Source of the DNA: an uncultured Clostridia bacterium
GTDB taxonomy: Bacteria > Bacillota > Clostridia > TANB77 > CAG-508
Length of the DNA stretch: 64,000 bases
Reading direction: 5' to 3'
Assembly (NCBI GenBank): GCA_934168305.1
Contig: CAKPNF010000002.1
Location: 62,001 to 126,000 of the forward strand
The stretch's first letter is position 1. The number at the start of each line of letters is the position of its first letter. Positions 52,749 to 61,557 of the stretch are shown here, one piece after another. Position numbers and translations under genes: made by a program. The notes under the pieces are model-generated. The model saw nothing but the letters and a program-made list of their open reading frames with translations, was not told the DNA's origin and did no database searches.

Positions 52749-54563
52749 ATGAACAACAAAAATATAAGAAACATAGCAATAATAGCACACGTTGACCATG
52801 GAAAAACAACATTAGTAGATGCATTATTAAGACAAAGTCATGTATTCAGAGAAAATGAACAAGTCCAAGAAAGAGTAATGGACTCAAATGACCAAGAAAA
52901 AGAAAGAGGAATAACAATACTATCTAAAAACACATCAGTAATGCACGGAGACATCAAAATAAACATAGTAGACACACCAGGACATGCTGACTTCGGAGGA
53001 GAAGTAGAAAGAGTTTTAAAAACAGTTGATGGAGTTTTACTATTAGTAGACGCATTTGAAGGAGCAATGCCACAAACAAGAGAAGTACTAAAAAAATCAT
53101 TAGCATTAGGACTAAAACCAATAGTAGTAATAAACAAAATAGATAGACCTGGAGCACAACCAGAAAAAGTTGTAGATCAAGTTATCGAATTATTCATTGA
53201 ACTAGATGCAACAGACGAACAATTAGACTTCCCTGTAGTATATGCATCAGCAAAAAACGGAATTGCAAAAATGGACTTAGCAGATGAAACAACAGATTTA
53301 TCTTGCTTATTTGAAACTATAATAAACACAATAGAACCACCAAAATGTGAAATAGAAGGACCAGCACAAATGTTAGTATCTAACATAGATTATGACGATT
53401 ATGTTGGAAGAATTGGTATAGGAAGACTTGAAAGAGGAACAATGAAAGTTGGAATGCCAGTCAGCATTTGTGGAAAAGAAGACAAAATAACACAAGGAAG
53501 AATAGCAAAATTATATACACACGTTGGACTTAAAAAAGTTGAAGTTGAAGAAGTTGGAGCAGGTGATATCATAGAATTTGCAGGACTATCAGACATCAAC
53601 ATAGGTGATACAGTATGTGATTTTGAACATCCAGAAAAAATACCATTTGTAGACATTGACGAACCAACAGTAACAATGACATTTAGTGTAAACAATGGAC
53701 CATTTGCTGGAAAAGAAGGACAATTTGTAACATCAAGACATATAAGAGATAGATTATATAAAGAACTAGAAAGAAACGTATCATTAAGAGTAAAAGATGG
53801 AGCAACACCAGACTCATTTGAAGTATCAGGTAGAGGTGAATTACATTTATCAGTATTAATCGAAACAATGAGAAGAGAAGGATTTGAACTATTAGTTTCA
53901 AGACCAAAAGTTATTTTCAAAGAAATTGATGGAGTTAAATGTGAACCAATCGAACTATTAGTTGTAAATGTACCAGATGACTGTGTAGGAAATGTAATTG
54001 AAAAATTAGGAAGAAGAAAAGCTGAAATGGTTAACATGGAACCTGCAGAGGCTGGACATACAAAAATAGAATTCAGAATTCCTGCAAGAGGAATAATTGG
54101 ATATAGAACAGAATTCCTTACAGACACAAAAGGTGAAGGAACAATGAACCACATATTTGACGCATATGAACCATATAAAGGAGATATCCAAGCTCGTGTT
54201 AGAGGAACAATAGTTGCATTTGAACCAGGTAAATCAGTAACATACGGATTATATAATGCACAAGATAAAGGTGACCTATTCATAGGACCAGGTGTAGATG
54301 TTTACGAAGGTATGATTGTTGGATTAAATTCAAGAGGAGAAGATTTAGCAATAAATGTATGTAAAGAAAAACACTTAACAAATACTAGAGCATCAGGTTC
54401 AGATGAAGCATTAAGACTAGTTCCACCAATCCAAATGTCACTAGAAAAAGCTATTGAATTTATTCAAGATGATGAACTAGTTGAAATAACACCAAAATCT
54501 ATTAGATTGAGAAAAAAAATATTAGATTCTAAAGAAAGAGAAAGAGCTAATAGAAACAAATAA
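52749..54563 (+). CDS. typA: Ribosome-associated translational GTPase TypA/BipA
   Basis: A 604-residue EF-G-like GTPase. The G motifs are IIAHVDHGKTT, the switch region ERGITILSKNTS, DTPGHADFGGEV and NKIDRPGA. Domains II-V follow, with SGRGELHLSVLIETMRREG and the BipA-specific C-terminal domain ending in RKKILDSKERERANR. It binds 70S ribosomes and acts in ribosome assembly and stress. GGGGTAA lies before the ATG. The length is normal. Confidence 0.97.
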   Translation: MNNKNIRNIAIIAHVDHGKTTLVDALLRQSHVFRENEQVQERVMDSNDQEKERGITILSKNTSVMHGDIKINIVDTPGHADFGGEVERVLKTVDGVLLLVDAFEGAMPQTREVLKKSLALGLKPIVVINKIDRPGAQPEKVVDQVIELFIELDATDEQLDFPVVYASAKNGIAKMDLADETTDLSCLFETIINTIEPPKCEIEGPAQMLVSNIDYDDYVGRIGIGRLERGTMKVGMPVSICGKEDKITQGRIAKLYTHVGLKKVEVEEVGAGDIIEFAGLSDINIGDTVCDFEHPEKIPFVDIDEPTVTMTFSVNNGPFAGKEGQFVTSRHIRDRLYKELERNVSLRVKDGATPDSFEVSGRGELHLSVLIETMRREGFELLVSRPKVIFKEIDGVKCEPIELLVVNVPDDCVGNVIEKLGRRKAEMVNMEPAEAGHTKIEFRIPARGIIGYRTEFLTDTKGEGTMNHIFDAYEPYKGDIQARVRGTIVAFEPGKSVTYGLYNAQDKGDLFIGPGVDVYEGMIVGLNSRGEDLAINVCKEKHLTNTRASGSDEALRLVPPIQMSLEKAIEFIQDDELVEITPKSIRLRKKILDSKERERANRNK

Positions 54564-54586
54564 TATTATTTTATTGAGGTGAAAAA

Positions 54587-54922
54587 ATGGCCAAAAAAAT
54601 GAATAAAAGGGGTAAAATAGAAATACATAGAATTACTCGTGGAGTTACAATCGATAATATTGCTAGAAATATTGAAGTTAGAAATAGTTCTGTTGCTGGA
54701 ATAATAAGGGATGATACTAAAAATAGAACATATGTAATAAATAAAATATTGGATAATATGTCTAATGGAATGACAGAAGATGATTCATTAGAATTAATAA
54801 TGCAAGATAAAATTGTTGAACAATTTAAATATCTTGAAAACAATGGATGTAACATAAAGAATTGTTTTAGAAATTGGGCAAGAGGTTATAAAAATAGAAA
54901 AGAAAAACAAAAAGAAAAATAA
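54587..54922 (+). CDS. Hypothetical 111-residue basic protein
   Basis: No family recognised. The start is ATG after TGAGGTG. It is basic and soluble; TRGVTIDNIARNIEVRNSSV and VINKILDNMSNGMTEDD suggest helices, possibly a degenerate DNA-binding domain, and the end NWARGYKNRKEKQKEK is a charged tail. It is 23 nt after typA and is followed by a terminator, so it is likely co-transcribed with typA. Confidence 0.65.
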   Translation: MAKKMNKRGKIEIHRITRGVTIDNIARNIEVRNSSVAGIIRDDTKNRTYVINKILDNMSNGMTEDDSLELIMQDKIVEQFKYLENNGCNIKNCFRNWARGYKNRKEKQKEK

Positions 54923-54951
54923 AAGTTAGACTTAAAGGTCTGACTTTTTTA
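54920..54951 (+). terminator. Rho-independent terminator after the typA unit
   Basis: AAAGTTAGAC pairs with GTCTGACTTT (one G-U pair), followed by TTT and A/T-rich sequence. Confidence 0.7.
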
Positions 54952-54974
54952 AATAAAAAATAGAGGTTATTAAG

Positions 54975-55562
54975 ATGAATAAGAATGAATTAGAAATAAT
55001 AAAACAGAAAGCATTAGAAGCACATATACCTATAATAATGGATGATACTTTAGAGATAATTGAAAAAGAATTAAAAGAAAATCCACCAAAAAGAATATTG
55101 GAAATAGGAGCAGCAGTTGGATATTCTGCAATGTGTTTTTCAGAATTTTTAGCTGATGAAGGTAGAATAGATACAATTGAAAGAGATGAAGAAAGAATTC
55201 AAGAAGCAAAAGAAAACTTCAAAAAAGTTGGAGTAGAAAACAAAATCAACCTTTATGAAGGAGATGCTGTCGAAATTTTACCAACACTAAATGAAAAATA
55301 TGATATGGTTTTTATTGATGCGGCAAAAGGAAAATATCCATTTTTCTTAAAGGAATCATTAAGAATGATAAATGAAAATGGAGTTATTTTTGCAGATAAT
55401 ATTTTGTATAAAGGTTATGTTATGAGTGATTATAACAAACATAAACAACGTACTGCTGTAAGAAATTTAAGAGAATATATAAAAGAAGTTTCTGAAAATC
55501 CAAATCTTGAAACAGAAATTTTGGAAGTAGGAGATGGATTAGCAATAAGTAAAATAAAATAG
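54975..55562 (+). CDS. O-methyltransferase, TrmR (YrrM)-like
   Basis: A 195-residue class I SAM methyltransferase of the O-methyltransferase family 3. RILEIGAAVGYSAMCF is motif I, TIERDEERIQEAKENF follows, and FIDAAKGKYPFFL and GVIFADNILYKGYV supply the metal-binding Asp/Asn set. The nearest characterised relatives in Firmicutes are TrmR proteins, which methylate 5-hydroxyuridine at tRNA position 34. A U32 protein of the TrhP type lies 1.4 kb downstream, as in Bacillus where they cooperate. The tRNA role is therefore likely but inferred. Confidence 0.8.
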   Translation: MNKNELEIIKQKALEAHIPIIMDDTLEIIEKELKENPPKRILEIGAAVGYSAMCFSEFLADEGRIDTIERDEERIQEAKENFKKVGVENKINLYEGDAVEILPTLNEKYDMVFIDAAKGKYPFFLKESLRMINENGVIFADNILYKGYVMSDYNKHKQRTAVRNLREYIKEVSENPNLETEILEVGDGLAISKIK

Positions 55563-55615
55563 TTATAAGTAAAAATTTCTCTATGTAAGTGGGGATGTTA
55601 TTCTTTAAATAATTA

Positions 55616-55656
55616 AAAAAGAAGTGCACTGCGTTATAAGTAATGTACTTCTTTTT
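55616..55656. terminator. Bidirectional terminator overlapping a coding end
   Basis: AAAAAGAAGTGCA (55616-55628) pairs with TGTACTTCTTTTT (55644-55656) with one G-U pair. The loop contains the stop codon of the minus-strand gene and the right arm encodes its last residues. A and T runs on both sides suit both converging genes. Confidence 0.7.
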
Positions 55657-56785
55657 GTGCATCTTCTTTTTGACTATTAGTTTGTTGATTTAATAATTTA
55701 CAATTTCTAATTTTTGTTCTTAATTCTTTCATTGATATACCAAGTTCTTTTTCAACTTGATAAAGTTCATTTTTAAAGTTTTCATATGTAATAGGTAAAG
55801 TTCTTTTTGATAAACTTAGTTCGTGATTATTTAAAGATGTATTATAATAATGATAAAAACGTTCATTATGTGGAATATCATATACCTCATATTTTCCTGT
55901 TTCGGGATTTGGAAAAGGTGGGATAACTGAATATGAGGGAACTCTTAAAGAAGAAGTATCATTTAGTAGCCTTGGTTTGTATTTGTTATGAGCAATTTCG
56001 TTAGAACTTTTTGATTGACTTTCCATATAAAGAGTTCTAATTTGTGTTTCGTAGTCTAAATCTTTATTATTTTTTGATTCCATTTGAATATGTAAAGACT
56101 GATATCCATTTGGCTTCGGACATTCAATATAATCTCTTGTAATATATTCCTTATCAGAATTTGAACGATTTGAATTAACATCTTCTTTCATTCTAAAATT
56201 TGTATTAATTCTAAAATCATATAATGCCTTTACGACATCATAACAAATTTTTTTTAGAACTTTTTCACTTCTACAATTTTTATACTCTGTAATTATAATT
56301 CTTTCTGCAATAATGTCGTTTATATATGGTGATTTTCCATTTTCTATATTATGGTCTAATTTTGTTATATAACTTTCATAAGATTTTGTTCTGATTTTTA
56401 TTGTAAAAACCAAGCCCGGAAATCTCTCTTTTAAGAATTCATTTTCTTTTAATGCATATTCTTTTATTTCATCTACATATTCTTTGGTATATAATTGATA
56501 TCTATTTAGTAAGTCTTGATAGTCTGGATAATTCTTTAAATATGAAAGCTTGTTTTCAACTAAAGGTAATTGAAAAAGCAAATGATTTGAGGAATCATCT
56601 GAAGTATTTGCTAATCTTACATTTAGGTATTTATTATCATCAGATATACTAACTTGTAAATTTTTAGATACATTTAATAAACCTAATTCGGATAGTATGG
56701 AATTTTTATCAAAATTAGAATTGGAAATATTGCTTTTACAAGAAACTTCGTATTTTAAATTTTTTTTAAAATTATTTGTTTTCAA
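55634..56785 (-). CDS. Single-domain RelA/SpoT synthetase-like protein
   Basis: A 383-residue protein with one RelA/SpoT synthetase-like domain (about residues 125-265) and no HD, TGS or ACT domain. SPYINDIIAERIIIT, the IECPKPNGYQSLHIQ block and YETQIRTLYMESQSK correspond to the ATP- and GDP-binding motifs of alarmone synthetases. The N-terminal 120 residues and the C-terminal helical tail are not recognised. It could be a small alarmone synthetase or a toxSAS-type effector that modifies nucleotides or tRNA. No antitoxin is seen next to it. The start is ATG after AAGGAGG. Confidence 0.8.
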   Translation of the reverse strand: MKTNNFKKNLKYEVSCKSNISNSNFDKNSILSELGLLNVSKNLQVSISDDNKYLNVRLANTSDDSSNHLLFQLPLVENKLSYLKNYPDYQDLLNRYQLYTKEYVDEIKEYALKENEFLKERFPGLVFTIKIRTKSYESYITKLDHNIENGKSPYINDIIAERIIITEYKNCRSEKVLKKICYDVVKALYDFRINTNFRMKEDVNSNRSNSDKEYITRDYIECPKPNGYQSLHIQMESKNNKDLDYETQIRTLYMESQSKSSNEIAHNKYKPRLLNDTSSLRVPSYSVIPPFPNPETGKYEVYDIPHNERFYHYYNTSLNNHELSLSKRTLPITYENFKNELYQVEKELGISMKELRTKIRNCKLLNQQTNSQKEDAQKEVHYL

Positions 56786-56958
56786 AAAAATTCCTCCTTA
56801 AAATAATTTAGCACAAAATCAATTATACCAAATTTTTACTGAAAATACAATAGATAAAAGAAAAAACTTTATGTAAAATGTTGTCGAATTATTGACAAAA
56901 CATATTAAATCAGTGTATATTTAATAAAGAATATATTTGAAGGGATAGAGAATAAAAA

Positions 56959-58194
56959 ATGAAAAAAATAGAACTATTAGCACCAGCAGGATCATTTGAA
57001 AAAGCAAAAACAGCATTTAAATATGGAGCAGACGCAGTATATTGTGGAACATCATCATTATCACTAAGAACAAGAGCAGATATGGATAATGACGACTTAA
57101 TAAAAACAATAGAATATGCACACAGCATAGGAAAAAGAGTACATGTAACACTAAACATATTTGCATGGGACGATAAATATGAAGAAATAATAGAAATGGC
57201 AAAAATATTAAATGAAGTAAAACCAGACGCAATAATAGCAGCAGACGGAGGAGTAATAGAAACATTAAAACAATATGCACCAAATGTACCGATACATGTA
57301 AGTACACAAGCAAACATAGTAAGTGTACATGATGCAAACTTCTGGTATAAAAACGGAGCCGAAAGAGTAATAATGGCAAGAGAAATAAACAAAGAACAAT
57401 TAAAATACATAATGGAAAACAAACCAAAAGACTTAGAAGTAGAAATGTTCGGACATGGTTCAATATGTTTTGCGTTTTCAGGAAGATGTTTTTTGAGTGA
57501 TTTTATGTGCGGAAGAAGTGCAAATTTAGGAGATTGTGCACAAAGTTGTAGATGGTCGTACAATTTATATGCAGAAGAGAAAAACAATCCTGGACAATTA
57601 TATCCAATAGAAGAAAGCAAATATGGAACAAGTATATTCTCATCAAAAGATTTATGCTTGATAAAAGAGATACCAGAAATAATAGATATGGGTATAGATA
57701 GCTTAAAAATAGAAGGAAGACTAAAAACAGAGTATTACATAGCAAGCGTGATAAATGTTTATAGAAATGCAATTGACGATTATATGAAAGACCCAGAAAA
57801 TTATGATTATACAAAGTATATGAAAGAAATTGAAAAGGTAAAAACAAGAGAATTCACAACATTTTATTTTAATGATAGAAAAAATAAAGATATCCAAGAT
57901 TTAAGTGGAAGACAATATAATGACAAATATGAATTTGGTGGAAAAATATTAAAATACGAAGAAGAAAAATCAACAATAGAAATAAAAAATAAATTGATGC
58001 TAGGAGATACAATTGAAATAATAATTCCAAACAAGCTAGAACCAGAAATATTCAAGATAGAAAAATTATGGGATTATGAAACAGGAGAAAAAATCGATAG
58101 TGTAAGTCCTGGTGTAAAAGGACAAAAAGTATTTATGAAATTGCCAATCAAATGTGAAGAAGGATGGATATTAAGAAGAAAGAAGAGGGATTAA
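56959..58194 (+). CDS. U32 family protein, TrhP-like tRNA hydroxylation factor
   Basis: A 411-residue U32 peptidase-family protein. ELLAPAGSFEKAKTAFKYGA at the start, then GADAVYCG, VSTQANIVSVHDANFW, and the Cys cluster CFAFSGRCFLSDFMCGR with GDCAQSCRW, which resembles an iron-sulfur binding site. In Bacillus such proteins (YrrN/YrrO) hydroxylate U34 of tRNA. The C-terminal domain covers about 310-405. The last codons, Arg-Asp-stop, lie inside the palindromic element that follows. Start ATG 56959; only weak AGGGATAG upstream. Confidence 0.9.
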   Translation: MKKIELLAPAGSFEKAKTAFKYGADAVYCGTSSLSLRTRADMDNDDLIKTIEYAHSIGKRVHVTLNIFAWDDKYEEIIEMAKILNEVKPDAIIAADGGVIETLKQYAPNVPIHVSTQANIVSVHDANFWYKNGAERVIMAREINKEQLKYIMENKPKDLEVEMFGHGSICFAFSGRCFLSDFMCGRSANLGDCAQSCRWSYNLYAEEKNNPGQLYPIEESKYGTSIFSSKDLCLIKEIPEIIDMGIDSLKIEGRLKTEYYIASVINVYRNAIDDYMKDPENYDYTKYMKEIEKVKTREFTTFYFNDRKNKDIQDLSGRQYNDKYEFGGKILKYEEEKSTIEIKNKLMLGDTIEIIIPNKLEPEIFKIEKLWDYETGEKIDSVSPGVKGQKVFMKLPIKCEEGWILRRKKRD

Positions 58195-58325
58195 GGGGCC
58201 ACCACACAAAATCCCTCTTTCTTGAACCAAAGTTGACGTTTTGAACCATTGGTTCAAAACTTTGGTTTATTTAAATATTCTAAAAATTTTAAAAGAGGGA
58301 TTTTGTGTGGTGGCCCCTTAATCCC
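58187..58325. repeat. Long palindromic element, copy 3, overlapping two gene ends
   Basis: The 29-nt arms (58187-58215 and 58297-58325) are identical to copies 1 and 2. The interior holds TTTTGAACCA (58239-58248) paired with 58250-58259, inside AACCAAAGTT (58225-58234) paired with 58258-58267. The left arm contains the last two codons and TAA of the U32 gene, and the right arm contains those of the minus-strand DUF4364 gene. Both proteins therefore end Lys-Arg-Asp. Confidence 0.92.
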
Positions 58326-58878
58326 TCTTTTCTTCATTATTGTCTTCTAATAATATATCAAGTATTTTAGGATATATTTTAGAAGCGTTTTTATTCCAAT
58401 TATCCACAATTTTTTTTGCTCTTTCACGAGAACCTGCAAAAGTTTTTACTTCAAATATCGTTTCATTTTTTTCAATAACCCTACATTTAATAATATAATC
58501 ATCTTCACTTTTAGGAATAAATTCAGCTACAATAGAAGTTTCATTAGCTATAGTAGTAAATTCTTTCTTAAAAACATTGTCAGCCTTTAATTTTAATATT
58601 CCTGGCAATACATCAATTGTAAGAGAAAGTGCATTTTTTCCTTCGCTTGTTATTTTTAGTACAGATTCTTCTTCTTCATCTTTAGTGAATATGCCAACTA
58701 ATTTGGAATCTAATAAATCAGTCAAAACTTCTTTAAAATAAAAGTAATTAACATTATTTATAGAAGAGATAATTTTATATAATCCACCTTCCAATATACC
58801 ATTTGGAATTTTATCTAAGATATATAAAATTAAAACTTTATTTTCAGCCAAAGTAGTTGTATTATCTGAACTAGACAT
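58318..58878 (-). CDS. DUF4364 family protein, winged-helix-like
   Basis: A 186-residue protein of the DUF4364 group found in clostridia. The N-terminal AENKVLILYILDKIPNGI and YFYFKEVLTDLLDSKLVG form a winged-helix-like region. The C-terminal half is a mixed beta domain (AEFIPKSEDDYIIKCRVI). A regulatory role is inferred. The final EKRD and stop are provided by the palindromic element. The start is ATG after GGGAGTG. Confidence 0.8.
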   Translation of the reverse strand: MSSSDNTTTLAENKVLILYILDKIPNGILEGGLYKIISSINNVNYFYFKEVLTDLLDSKLVGIFTKDEEEESVLKITSEGKNALSLTIDVLPGILKLKADNVFKKEFTTIANETSIVAEFIPKSEDDYIIKCRVIEKNETIFEVKTFAGSRERAKKIVDNWNKNASKIYPKILDILLEDNNEEKRD

Positions 58879-59019
58879 TTTTATAACACTCCCTTCGCTT
58901 AGTTTTATGAATTATATCACAAAAAAAACAAAATGTAAATTTTTTTAACATAATCTGTTTAAAAATATAAAAAATAGTTATATAATAATATAGTGAAAAA
59001 GAATTAGGGAGGTATAAAT

Positions 59020-59976
59020 ATGAAAAAAGGGAAAGTAGTTCTTGTAGGAACAGGTTTTGTAGGAATGAGTATGGCATATTCTATGCTGAATAGAGGAGGA
59101 GTCAACGAATTAGTATTAATTGATATAGATAAAGATAAAACAATAGGGGAAGAGATGGACTTATCTCATGGATTGCCATTTGCACCACAAAAAATGGTAA
59201 TAAAAGCAGGAGACTATGATGAATGTAAAGATGCTCAAGTAGTTGTAATTACAGCAGGAATAGCACAAAAACCAGGTCAAACTAGATTAGAACTAGCTGA
59301 AACAAATACAAAAATAATGAAGGAAATTACACAAAAAATAATGGTAAGCGGATTTAATGGAGTTATAATTGTAGCAAGCAATCCAGTAGACTTGATGACA
59401 TATGTTGTTTCAAAAGTATCAGGACTTCCAAAAAATCAAGTATTTGGTTCAGGAACAGTTTTGGATACAGCTAGATTACGTTACATTATGTCAGATTACT
59501 TAAAAGTTTCTAGTAAAAATATTCATGCATATATAATGGGAGAACATGGAGATTCTTCATTTGTACCTTGGAATCACGCATATGTTGGTTGCAAAAAAAT
59601 GAGAGATATTATGAAAGATGGAAATCATCCTATGGAAGATTTAGAAAAAATACATCAAGACGTTGTAAATGCAGCATACGAAATTATAAATAAAAAGAAA
59701 GCCACATATTATGGAATTGGTATGGCTTTAAGCAAAATAGTAAAATCAGTATTGGATAATGATAATTCAATTTTAACAGTTTCTACCTATTTAAAAGATG
59801 GTGCGTATGGTCAAGATGATATATTCATAGGAGTACCAGCAATAATTAATAGTAATGGAGTAAGGGAATTACTAAATCTTGAATTGACTAATGAAGAACA
59901 AGAAAAACTTAATAACAGTTGTAAAATTATAAAAGAAATGAGAGAACAGTCTATAGACAGAATAATAAATGAATAG
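59020..59976 (+). CDS. ldh: L-lactate dehydrogenase
   Basis: A 318-residue NAD-dependent enzyme reducing pyruvate to lactate. VVLVGTGFVGMSMAYSM binds NAD, VLIDIDKDK follows, ITAGIAQKPGQTRLEL holds the substrate-binding Arg/Gln loop, and GEHGDSSFVPW the catalytic His. The order and length are normal. GGGAGG lies before the ATG. A TATAAT at 58981-58986 is the likely -10. It is monocistronic with a hairpin downstream. Confidence 0.96.
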   Translation: MKKGKVVLVGTGFVGMSMAYSMLNRGGVNELVLIDIDKDKTIGEEMDLSHGLPFAPQKMVIKAGDYDECKDAQVVVITAGIAQKPGQTRLELAETNTKIMKEITQKIMVSGFNGVIIVASNPVDLMTYVVSKVSGLPKNQVFGSGTVLDTARLRYIMSDYLKVSSKNIHAYIMGEHGDSSFVPWNHAYVGCKKMRDIMKDGNHPMEDLEKIHQDVVNAAYEIINKKKATYYGIGMALSKIVKSVLDNDNSILTVSTYLKDGAYGQDDIFIGVPAIINSNGVRELLNLELTNEEQEKLNNSCKIIKEMREQSIDRIINE

Positions 59977-59987
59977 GACAATATTAT

Positions 59988-60030
59988 AAAATATAGAGTT
60001 AGTAATGATTATAAGCTAGCTCTATATTAA
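59988..60030 (+). terminator. Probable terminator after ldh
   Basis: AATATAGAGTTAG and CTAGCTCTATATT (about 59989-60029) form an imperfect stem, followed by an A/T-rich stretch. Confidence 0.6.
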
Positions 60031-60120
60031 TTTATAGAAACAAATAAAAGTTATTGCTAAAACTTCATAATTAATGTATAATATACATAGATTGTAAATC
60101 GACAAAAAACAACAAAAATA

Positions 60121-60152
60121 TGAGACAAAAACGGACCGTCCCAAATGTCTCA
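60121..60152. repeat. REP-like hairpin before the metallopeptidase gene
   Basis: TGAGACA (60121-60127) pairs with TGTCTCA (60146-60152), with an inner ACGG-A-CCGT stem. Similar GAGACAAA...GTCCC...TGTCTC hairpins are common intergenic repeats in Clostridia. It ends just before the AGGAG ribosome site, so it may affect translation of the next gene. Confidence 0.6.
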
Positions 60153-60163
60153 CAGGAGAGAAA

Positions 60164-61541
60164 ATGAAAAGTAAAATAACTAATATTATATTTTGGATAA
60201 TTACTTTGATAGCAATAGTTTTAACATTTAATTTTTATAAAAAGAATAATTTTAATGATTTTATAAGAAGTGAAATGAATATGCATACATCAAAATTCCA
60301 GAGAGATTCAGAAGTAAAATATTCAAAAAATGATAGCTATAGAATAGTTTCAAGTGAAGAAAATGATGCAACATTTTATAAAACAGTAAAAGTGCAAAAA
60401 AACATGCCATATAAAGTGACATGTATGGTAAAAACAGAAAATGTTGTTGCAGAAAACGATATATCAGGAGTAGGTGCACAAATATCAATAGTTGGAACAG
60501 CGGAAAAATCAATAGCTATAACAGGAACTCAAGATTGGCAAAAGATAGAAATGATATTTAACTCAAAAGATAGAGAAGAGGTAGATATTGGTTTTAGGTT
60601 AGGAGGATATTTAGGAAAATGTACAGGAACAGCTTGGTTTTCAGATTTTACATTTGAAGAAGGAACAACTAGCGAAAATAATGATTGGAATTTTGCATGT
60701 TTTATATTTGAAAATACAGATGTGGTTATAGACGGGAAAGAAGTAAAGATATCTATGACTAATAATGATATATTAGATATAAAAGATACAATAAAGAGAT
60801 TTGAAACAAATATAAAAAATTTATCTCAAAACAAAATGACTGCAAATTGCGATGTATATAATATACAAAAGCCAATAAATAAATTAACATATGATGAAGA
60901 ATTTGGATATTTTGTAGCAGCAGAAGATGTTGAAAGTAGCATAAAAAGCGTAATTGAGTTAAATAATTATGACCATATTTTTGTTATCATAAGATTAGGA
61001 AATGAACAGTATAAAGATGATATTAAGATAAATGATTGGATAGGGCTTCGGTTCTATGGATTATTATGGAATAGGTTACTCAAATATAAGATTACCAAAC
61101 TCATCTAAAAGTTACATATATAGATATGATACAAGAATAAATATATTTCCTGAAGAAGTGTTTTTACATGAATTTCTACATTCATTGGAAAGAACTTCAG
61201 AAGAATACGGGTATGATATACCGGCTTTACATGATTATGAAAAATATGGATATAAAAATCAAAAATTGACAGGTTTAAAAGATTGGTACAAAGACTATAT
61301 GAATAAAAATGTAAAAACTTCAAATGGTTATATAGGATTACCAGAACAAGTATACACTTTAAAACCTGCAAAAAATTCGGACTTTAAATATTCTTATAAG
61401 ATTGAAGAATTTCACGAACCACAAAACTTGTTAGAAGATATTAAACAGTTGTTTAAAAATGTTGTTAACAATGTTAAAAATATAAAAAAGACATTTGATA
61501 ATAAGACAATTCAAAATTTAGAAGTTAATAGTACAAATTAG
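60164..61541 (+). CDS. Membrane-anchored putative metallopeptidase, frame broken at CGG
   Basis: The N-terminus has a membrane anchor (IIFWIITLIAIVLTF), then a beta-rich region that resembles a carbohydrate-binding module (about residues 45-165). At 61049-61051 the zero frame reads CTT CGG TTC and stops 20 codons later. Skipping the C at 61049 gives GLGSMDYYGIGYSNIRLP and then VFLHEFLHSLERTSEEYG, with the HExxH zinc motif at about 340-344. The corrected length is 458 residues. Without the shift the protein would lose its catalytic motif. A secreted or surface protease is inferred; the substrate is unknown. Confidence 0.75.
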
Positions 61542-61557
61542 AAAGAATGGAGTAAAA

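Noticed and set aside
53399..54283. Long open frame on the minus strand inside typA
   Set aside because: It lies fully antisense to a highly conserved GTPase gene, has no ribosome site and shows no recognisable domain. It is a shadow of codon bias.
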